Shown: positions 58,547 to 64,000 of the stretch, piece by piece
Numbering within the stretch: the stretch's first letter is position 1
Layout: each line of letters begins with the position of its first letter
DNA from: Tenacibaculum sp. M341
GTDB taxonomy: Bacteria > Bacteroidota > Bacteroidia > Flavobacteriales > Flavobacteriaceae
DNA: 64,000 bases
NCBI RefSeq assembly: GCF_004337695.1
Contig: NZ_SJXJ01000002.1
Location: 248,001 to 312,000, forward strand
Direction: 5' to 3'
Notes under the pieces: generated by a model
Databases searched by the model: none
Told to the model about the DNA's origin: nothing
Seen by the model: the letters and a program-made list of their open reading frames with translations, nothing else
Made by a program: the position numbers and the translations under genes

Positions 58547-60598
58547 TTACTTAAGTAAGTCAGATGTGTTGAATAAATTATCTAATGTGTTTTCTGATTT
58601 CTTTTTACCATCTAATAACCAGTTAAGATATTCATCTGAATTAGGAGTATATCCTACAGGGTTATTTAAAATTTGAGTGCCATCTGCATTCAATAATGCA
58701 TAATAAGGCTGAGTATTGGTTTTAAAGAAGATAGTTTGAAAATGAGACCACTTATTACCATATGTTTTTAAAGTTCTGGTTTCTCCATTAATTCTAGTAA
58801 CGGTAAGTTGTTCTTCTTTTGGTAACTCTTTTTTATCATCAACATATAATGAAATCAATACATAATCATTTCGTAAAACGTCATCTACTTCTTTAATCGG
58901 CCATACATGTTCTTCCATTTTACGGCAATTAACACATGCATATCCTGTAAAATCTAACATTACTGGTTTATTTTCTTTTTTAGCGAATGCTAAACCTTCT
59001 TTCAAATCTTTAAAACAAGTAAGGTTATTTGGACATTCTTTTGGGTGTATAAAACTATAGCCTACAGGAGGAGCTAAACCACTTAATAATGAAAGAGGAG
59101 TAAAAGTATTTGTTTTCTCATTAATTCTGAATCCAGATGCTAAATAAATAGCAAAAGCAGCTACTAAAACTCCGGTAGTAATTCTTAGTCCACTTATTTT
59201 TTGCAAAGGAGAATCGTGTGGGAATTTTATTTTTCCAAATAAATACAGTGCTAACGATGCAAAAATTAGAATCCATATAATTAAGAAAGGCTCAATTTTT
59301 AAGAGATTCCAGTGTGCTACCATATCGGCATTTGATAAAAACTTAAAAGCTAAAGCTAATTCTAAAAATCCTAAAACCACTTTTACAGTGTTCATCCATC
59401 CACCAGATTTAGGTAGTGAATTTAACCAACCAGGAAAAGCAGCAAATAAAGCAAAAGGTAAAGCTATAGCTAAAGAAAATCCAAGCATTCCTAACACAGG
59501 GGCTAAACCTCCAGTTGACGCAGCTTCTACTAATAAAGTTCCAACAATAGGACCAGTACAAGAGAAAGAGACTACGGCTAAAGCTAGCGCCATAAAAAAG
59601 ATTCCTAAAATACCGCTTCTATCAGCTTGATCATCAATTTTAGTAGACCAAGAACTAGGTAATGTAAGTTCATAAAATCCGAAGAAAGAAAAAGCAAAAG
59701 CAACTAAAATGATAAAGAAAATAACATTAAACCATAAATTAGTAGATAGTCTATTTAAAGAATCTGCTCCAAAAATAATAGTAATAATATATCCTAAGAA
59801 TACATAAATAGCAATGATAGAAATTCCGTAAATGATAGCATTTCTAATACCAACACTTCTATTTTTACTCTGTTTGGTAAAGTAACTAACAGTCATTGGT
59901 ATCATAGGAAAAACACAAGGTGTTAATAATGCTGCAAAACCAGATAAAAACGCAATTAAGAAAATGCTGAATAAAGAAGAACTATCGTTTTTCTTTTGAA
60001 CATTCGTATTGCTTTCTCCGCTAATGGTATTAATATCTGCTGTAGGTTGTTGGATTTCTTGAGTTGTTAATCCGTATAAAATTTTATTAGCTTCTTCATT
60101 AGATAAATCTGCTTTAACAGTTTTTGTAGTACTACTCTCTACTTTTTTATTATCAGGAGCATAAAAAGTTAATTCTTTTACATTCGGTGGTAAACAACGT
60201 TCGTCGTTACACACCATAAATTCAACTTCAGCCTTAATAACAGCAGTAGCATTTAATAATTTTATTTTCTGTTTAAATACCGTTTTCTTCTCAAAGTATT
60301 TGATAACCATTTTAAAAGTATTATCAAATTCGGTGATACCTTTTTCTTCAATAGTTTTATCTATCAAAGAATAGTTTTCATTATCTGTGTAATGAAATAT
60401 TGTTGGTCTTGGTCCACCTTTTGGAACATCTTGACCATATAAATGCCAAGTATCTTCAATACTAGCAGTTGTAACTAAGAAGTATTCTGTATCTGAAATT
60501 TTTTCTACATTCGTTTTCCATTTAATAGGATTAAAAATTTGAGAAAATCCTAAAAGTGTAGAAAACGTAAATATTAATAAAAAAAATATTTTCTTCAT
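58547..60598 (-). CDS. DsbD-type thiol:disulfide interchange protein
   Basis: The start is placed at ATG 60598 (MKKIFFLLIFTFSTLLGFSQ). A signal peptide leads to an N-terminal periplasmic domain of about 130 residues with the cysteine pair in CNDERC. Eight membrane helices follow from about 210, including TPCVFPMIPMTVSYF and the symmetric SCTGPIVGTLL cysteine. A C-terminal thioredoxin-fold domain carries CVNC in FTGYACVNCRKM. It moves reducing power from the cytoplasm to envelope thiol proteins. The thioredoxin-like lipoproteins in this window are possible clients. Confidence 0.92.
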   Translation of the reverse strand: MKKIFFLLIFTFSTLLGFSQIFNPIKWKTNVEKISDTEYFLVTTASIEDTWHLYGQDVPKGGPRPTIFHYTDNENYSLIDKTIEEKGITEFDNTFKMVIKYFEKKTVFKQKIKLLNATAVIKAEVEFMVCNDERCLPPNVKELTFYAPDNKKVESSTTKTVKADLSNEEANKILYGLTTQEIQQPTADINTISGESNTNVQKKNDSSSLFSIFLIAFLSGFAALLTPCVFPMIPMTVSYFTKQSKNRSVGIRNAIIYGISIIAIYVFLGYIITIIFGADSLNRLSTNLWFNVIFFIILVAFAFSFFGFYELTLPSSWSTKIDDQADRSGILGIFFMALALAVVSFSCTGPIVGTLLVEAASTGGLAPVLGMLGFSLAIALPFALFAAFPGWLNSLPKSGGWMNTVKVVLGFLELALAFKFLSNADMVAHWNLLKIEPFLIIWILIFASLALYLFGKIKFPHDSPLQKISGLRITTGVLVAAFAIYLASGFRINEKTNTFTPLSLLSGLAPPVGYSFIHPKECPNNLTCFKDLKEGLAFAKKENKPVMLDFTGYACVNCRKMEEHVWPIKEVDDVLRNDYVLISLYVDDKKELPKEEQLTVTRINGETRTLKTYGNKWSHFQTIFFKTNTQPYYALLNADGTQILNNPVGYTPNSDEYLNWLLDGKKKSENTLDNLFNTSDLLK

Positions 60599-60813
60599 TT
60601 TTAACAAACTTTGTTTCAGTTATGACGTAAAAGTAATCTTTTTCGTACAGAACTCATTTAGACTTTTTAGTTTTAAGAGAAAATTAGAACTTTTTGATTT
60701 TGTTTGAGTTCTATATAGAATGTTTAATGTTACTCTTAAATAGGGTGTTGTAAAATGAATAAATAAGTAAACAGTAGTCTATTTTTTATTAATTTTAGTC
60801 AAAATATAGAAAA

Positions 60814-61374
60814 ATGAAAAACCGTTGTTTTTGGGTAACTAACGATCCTTTATATATTGCTTATCATGATGAAGAATGGGGAGTGCCAGTATACGATGAT
60901 GCTACTTTGTTTGAGTTTTTAGTATTAGAAACTTTTCAAGCAGGATTAAGCTGGATTACTATTCTTAGAAAGCGAGAAAACTTTAGAGCAGCTTTTGATA
61001 ATTTTGATTACCAAAAAATAGTAAATTATACTGAAGAAAAATATGAAGAGTTACTTCAGGATAAAGGAATTATAAGGAACAAATTAAAAATTAAAGCAAC
61101 CATATCCAATGCACAAGCATTTATGGAAGTTCAAAAAGAATATGGTTCATTCTCTAAATATATCTGGGGTTTTTGTGATGGAAAACCAATAAAAAACTCA
61201 TTTAAAACAAGAGAAGAAGTACCAGCTACGACTGAGCTTTCAGATAAAATTTCAAAAGATTTAAAGAAAAGAGGGTTCAAGTTTGTTGGATCTACCGTAA
61301 TTTACGCTTTTATGCAGGCAACAGGTATGGTAAATGATCATACAACTGATTGCTTCAGATATAATGGGATATAA
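60814..61374 (+). CDS. tag: DNA-3-methyladenine glycosylase I
   Basis: Tag removes 3-methyladenine from alkylated DNA as the first step of base excision repair. The 186-residue protein has the family start RCFWVTNDPLYIAYHDEEWGVP, the catalytic-region segment TFQAGLSWITILRKRENFR, and the C-terminal zinc-binding NDHTTDC. Zinc ligands are the early Cys and His and the late His and Cys. The gene is followed after 18 bp by the potassium channel gene. Confidence 0.95.
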   Translation: MKNRCFWVTNDPLYIAYHDEEWGVPVYDDATLFEFLVLETFQAGLSWITILRKRENFRAAFDNFDYQKIVNYTEEKYEELLQDKGIIRNKLKIKATISNAQAFMEVQKEYGSFSKYIWGFCDGKPIKNSFKTREEVPATTELSDKISKDLKKRGFKFVGSTVIYAFMQATGMVNDHTTDCFRYNGI

Positions 61375-61392
61375 TAATTTAAGATATTATAA

Positions 61393-62310
61393 ATGATAAA
61401 AAAGACAAAAGACCCAGGTTTTGGTCATAGCTCTACCAAAAACGTAAAAGGGATTATCAATAAAGATGGAAGTTCTAATATTACACATATCAATAGAAAA
61501 TTCATTATTGATGATTTGTACACGTTTTTTATAGAGTTAAGTTGGGGGAATTTTTTCTTGTTAGTTTTATTGTGCTATTTGTCATTGAATATTTTGTTTG
61601 GTTTTGTATATCTATTTATAGGTATTGATCAGATAACCCCATCTAAAGGAAATCTTTTTGAAGATTTTTTAAATGGTTTTTTCTTTAGTGCTCAAACATT
61701 AACAACCGTAGGTTATGGAGGGATAGCACCTAAAGGGATAACTGCTAATATTATAGCTGTTTTTGAGGCGCTAATAGGTTTGGTGAGTTTTTCTTTTATA
61801 ACAGGTTTGCTTTATGGAAGGTTTTCTAAACCAAAAGCAGCAATTCGTTTTAGCAAGAATTTAATTGTTAGAGATTTTAACGGAGAAAGGGCTTTGATGT
61901 TTCGATTAATGAATAGTAGAAAAACAATAATGATAGAACCAGAAGTGGCGGTTACATTATCATTAAACGAAAAAGATGAAAAAGGGAATTATAAAAGAAG
62001 CTTTTTTGAGTTAAAATTAGAGCGTAATAAAATAATGTATTTACCAACAATATGGACGATTGTTCATATCATAGATAACAACAGTCCGTTGTATAATTTA
62101 ACCAATGAAGAAGTTAAGAATTTAGATGCAGGTTTATATGTGTTAATTCAATATCATGAAGAATCTTTTGGACAAAAAGTCTATCAAGCTACCTCTTACA
62201 AATTTTCACAATTAGAAATGGATGTTAAATATGTACCTTCTTCTGGTTTTGATCAACATGGATACACTGTTTTAGATCACGATAAATTAAGTGAAATTGA
62301 ACCTATGTAA
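61393..62310 (+). CDS. Inward-rectifier-type potassium channel (KirBac-like)
   Basis: The 305-residue protein has two membrane helices (about 55-80 and 120-145) around a pore loop with the selectivity filter in TLTTVGYGGIAPKG. The second half is the cytoplasmic Kir domain, starting AAIRFSKNLIVRDFNGERALMFRLMNSRK, with IEPEVAVTLSL and WTIVHIID. Prokaryotic Kir channels pass K+ and are gated by lipids, pH or ligands. The N-terminal slide helix (IDDLYTFFIEL) is present. It probably forms a unit with tag. Confidence 0.93.
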   Translation: MIKKTKDPGFGHSSTKNVKGIINKDGSSNITHINRKFIIDDLYTFFIELSWGNFFLLVLLCYLSLNILFGFVYLFIGIDQITPSKGNLFEDFLNGFFFSAQTLTTVGYGGIAPKGITANIIAVFEALIGLVSFSFITGLLYGRFSKPKAAIRFSKNLIVRDFNGERALMFRLMNSRKTIMIEPEVAVTLSLNEKDEKGNYKRSFFELKLERNKIMYLPTIWTIVHIIDNNSPLYNLTNEEVKNLDAGLYVLIQYHEESFGQKVYQATSYKFSQLEMDVKYVPSSGFDQHGYTVLDHDKLSEIEPM

Positions 62311-62334
62311 ATAGTAATGTTTTTAATTTAAAAA

Positions 62335-62550
62335 TCAGCCTTTTATTAACAACTTTGATAAAGATAACAAAGCAATAGCTACAACAATACCAATAGCAAC
62401 GTATAACGCAGCATTTTGATAGTGTTTTTTATTGTTTTTAGCATCTTTTTTATAACTGATTACCATTAAAATAATAAAAGCAATTACAAAACAAGAAGCA
62501 AAAATTATTCTACCTGTAGTAAACATTTTTGAAGACATTAAAAACATCAT
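62335..62550 (-). CDS. Small two-helix membrane protein
   Basis: The 71-residue protein has two membrane helices (about 14-33 and 47-67) joined by a very basic loop (YKKDAKNNKKHYQN), so both ends are outside the cytoplasm by the positive-inside rule. No signal or enzyme motif is present. Upstream, the minus strand reads TACGTTTG at 62577-62570, a full TAnnTTTG match, which supports a real gene. Function is unknown. Confidence 0.7.
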   Translation of the reverse strand: MMFLMSSKMFTTGRIIFASCFVIAFIILMVISYKKDAKNNKKHYQNAALYVAIGIVVAIALLSLSKLLIKG

Positions 62551-62569
62551 ATTATTATAAATTTAAAAA

Positions 62570-62577
62570 CAAACGTA
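62570..62577 (-). promoter_or_regulatory. Promoter -7 element of the small membrane protein gene
   Basis: The minus strand reads TACGTTTG, a full match to TAnnTTTG, 20 bp upstream of the start codon. Confidence 0.55.
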
Positions 62578-62615
62578 GTAACAAAGTTTGTACTTTTAGC
62601 AAAAGTAATAAATAA

Positions 62616-63299
62616 ATGAAAAAAAAGAATTTATTCGTTCTAGATATTGATGATACATTAACAAGTAGCGAAAAAAAGCATACCGATTCTCTTTTATTTG
62701 CCATGGCTCAAATGGGTATAAAAGAGGTAGATACAGATTGGAGAAATTATGCAAATGCTACTGATAGTTATATTGTAAAAAAGAATTACGAAAAAACATT
62801 CAACAAACCTTTTTCTCTAGACTTATTAGAAGATTTTGAAAAAGTAATGACTACTCATTTTTTAGACTACAAAAACTCTAAAGAGGTAAATGGTGCAAAA
62901 AAGATGGTTGAATTTATTACAAATGAAACTAATTTTGGAGTTTGTTTTGCGACAGGTTCATTATTAAAACCAGCATTGTTAAAGCTTAAGCAAGCAGAGA
63001 TTGATTTTTCAGAAGAGGTATTAGAAGCATCCAATACAATTTACACCAGAGAAGAAATAGTACAGTCTACTATTAATAAAGCCAAAGATTTTTACGGTGT
63101 ATCATCTTTTGATCATGTTGTTTCTTTTGGCGATGGTTTGTGGGATGTAACTACAGCTAAAAATTTAGGCGCACATTTTGTAGGGGTTAATACTAGGAAT
63201 GTAGACGATTTTAAAGCGCAAAAAGTACAATATCATATCAATGATTGGTCTGAGTTTGATTTAAAAACTCTGGAAAACATATTTAACATTAATCAGTAG
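62616..63299 (+). CDS. HAD-superfamily phosphatase
   Basis: The 227-residue cytoplasmic protein has HAD motif I as VLDIDDTLT (nucleophile and acid Asp near residues 9-13), motif II FATGS, a conserved lysine region and motif IV FGDGLWDV. A helical cap domain lies between motifs I and II. The substrate cannot be read from sequence; phosphoglycolate-type or nucleotide phosphatases share this layout. The downstream pyrophosphohydrolase gene starts 3 bp after the stop, so a joint house-cleaning role on nucleotides is plausible. Confidence 0.85.
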   Translation: MKKKNLFVLDIDDTLTSSEKKHTDSLLFAMAQMGIKEVDTDWRNYANATDSYIVKKNYEKTFNKPFSLDLLEDFEKVMTTHFLDYKNSKEVNGAKKMVEFITNETNFGVCFATGSLLKPALLKLKQAEIDFSEEVLEASNTIYTREEIVQSTINKAKDFYGVSSFDHVVSFGDGLWDVTTAKNLGAHFVGVNTRNVDDFKAQKVQYHINDWSEFDLKTLENIFNINQ

Positions 63300-63301
63300 T
63301 A

Positions 63302-63688
63302 ATGAAAGAAAAAATAGACGCTGTAAAAGCATTTCATACAGCATTTGGATTAGGAGTTAATGAAAGTCCTATCGTTAATTTAAGTGATGCAACAAAAATG
63401 CTTCGATTCAATTTAATGAAAGAAGAGAATGAAGAGTATTTAGAAGCCGTGCAAAATAATGATTTAGTTGAAACAGCAGATGCCTTGGGTGATATGCTTT
63501 ACATTTTGTGTGGAACAATTATAGAGCATGGAATGCAGTATAAAATTGACGAGGTTTTTAATGAAATTCAAAAAAGTAACATGAGTAAATTAGGGGAAGA
63601 TGGTAAACCTATTTACAGAGAAGATGGAAAAGTAATGAAAGGACCTAATTACTTTAAACCAGATATTAAAAAGATTTTAGAAGAGTAA
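63302..63688 (+). CDS. MazG-like nucleotide pyrophosphohydrolase
   Basis: The 128-residue protein has the all-alpha NTP pyrophosphatase signature: KEENEEYLEAV with the ExxE metal-binding pair, then ETADALGDMLYILCG with ExxxD. It resembles the phosphoribosyl-ATP pyrophosphohydrolase-like branch of the MazG superfamily. Such enzymes hydrolyse (d)NTPs, often non-canonical ones. It is nearly contiguous with the HAD gene and is followed by a terminator. Confidence 0.88.
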   Translation: MKEKIDAVKAFHTAFGLGVNESPIVNLSDATKMLRFNLMKEENEEYLEAVQNNDLVETADALGDMLYILCGTIIEHGMQYKIDEVFNEIQKSNMSKLGEDGKPIYREDGKVMKGPNYFKPDIKKILEE

Positions 63689-63703
63689 AATAATTTTAAA
63701 AAG

Positions 63704-63737
63704 AAAGAAGCAATCTTACAAAAGATTGCTTCTTTTT
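63704..63737. terminator. Bidirectional terminator at the end of the HAD/MazG unit
   Basis: AAAGAAGCAATCTT pairs with AAGATTGCTTCTTT (63722-63735) around ACAA and is followed by T. It also suits the convergent partial gene on the minus strand. Confidence 0.9.
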
Positions 63738-63742
63738 ATTTT

Positions 63743-64000
63743 TTATAACGAATCAAAATCTCCTGTAGCTATTACTTCAACAGCAGCTATAAGTTCGTCT
63801 GCGCTATTTAGCATTCTTTCAATATTCCCTTCTTCATCAATAATTAAATGTGTAGGGTACTGAGTAGTACCAAGCTTGTTTTTTATGTAATTACTTTGGT
63901 TAGCAACTACTGGAAACCTGAATGTTTTCTTAGTTAAGAATTTCTTTACGTCACTTGGTGAATTATCAGATAAACTTAAGAAGATAACATCTTCATAGGC
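63743..64000 (-). CDS. Thioredoxin-fold protein, 3' part
   Basis: An 85-residue C-terminal part is visible; the frame is open to the window edge, so the start is missing. The sequence YEDVIFLSLSDNSPSDVKKFL, FRFPVVANQ, and the cis-proline segment QYPTHLIIDEEGNIE are those of the TlpA/AhpC-TSA type thioredoxin fold. The CxxC motif would lie outside the window. It is convergent with the MazG-like gene. Confidence 0.8.
   Translation of the reverse strand, partial: AYEDVIFLSLSDNSPSDVKKFLTKKTFRFPVVANQSNYIKNKLGTTQYPTHLIIDEEGNIERMLNSADELIAAVEVIATGDFDSL

Overview
The window is A+T-rich chromosomal DNA of a marine-type member of the Flavobacteriaceae (Bacteroidota). The evidence is the pair gldB-gldC for gliding motility, two secreted proteins with type IX secretion (T9SS) sorting tails, a Na+-translocating NADH dehydrogenase, TamL, GLPGLI proteins, many SPII lipoproteins, and repeated promoters of the Bacteroidota form TAnnTTTG with little Shine-Dalgarno signal. 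Genus and species cannot be fixed from the sequence alone. I see no tRNA, rRNA, insertion sequence, prophage or CRISPR array.

Layout. 1-3219 is the 3' part of the nqr operon (nqrC partial, nqrD, nqrE, nqrF), closed by a strong terminator. 3283-8722 is a regulatory island: a TPR protein with a C-terminal HTH, a pair of duplicated small-RNA-like units, a NarL-type response regulator and a TPR histidine kinase. 8894-12888 holds clpP, clpX and dnaG. 12889-13289 holds a compact unit with a 43-codon ORF. nadE, gldB-gldC and a folK/deoxynucleoside-kinase fusion follow. 16769-18916 is a secreted beta-helix protein, then pnp and rpsO on the minus strand. 21898-26077 carries lipoproteins: an unknown one, an astacin-like protease with a beta-trefoil tail, a thioredoxin-like protein, and a protein resembling aerolysin-type pore formers.

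26251-34382 is the most coherent accessory system. A TonB-dependent receptor, a GH63-type hydrolase, a sodium:solute symporter and a glycerate kinase lie on the minus strand, and a LacI regulator is divergent. I read this as a pathway for uptake and breakdown of an alpha-glycosylglycerate (mannosylglycerate/digeneaside or glucosylglycerate). A 12-bp operator, GCAAnCGnTTGC, occurs in the divergent lacI/receptor intergenic region and again upstream of the pore-former-like gene.

34457-43279 contains accD, an unknown coiled-coil lipoprotein, class II aldolase, tamL, a TrmH-type methyltransferase and a beta-barrel protein. 43343-51933 contains a membrane-anchored LuxR protein, a deoxynucleoside kinase, an OmpR-type two-component system, and divergent from it an operon of a small exported protein, two GLPGLI proteins and a TonB-receptor-like protein, preceded by three 10-bp phased GTTAAC repeats. 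52014-64000 contains a large secreted reprolysin-like protease, lipB, sppA, a small lipoprotein, a DsbD-type reductase, tag, a Kir-type potassium channel, a small membrane protein, a HAD phosphatase, a MazG-like pyrophosphohydrolase and a partial thioredoxin-fold protein. Both DnaG and AccD have lost all four canonical zinc ligands.
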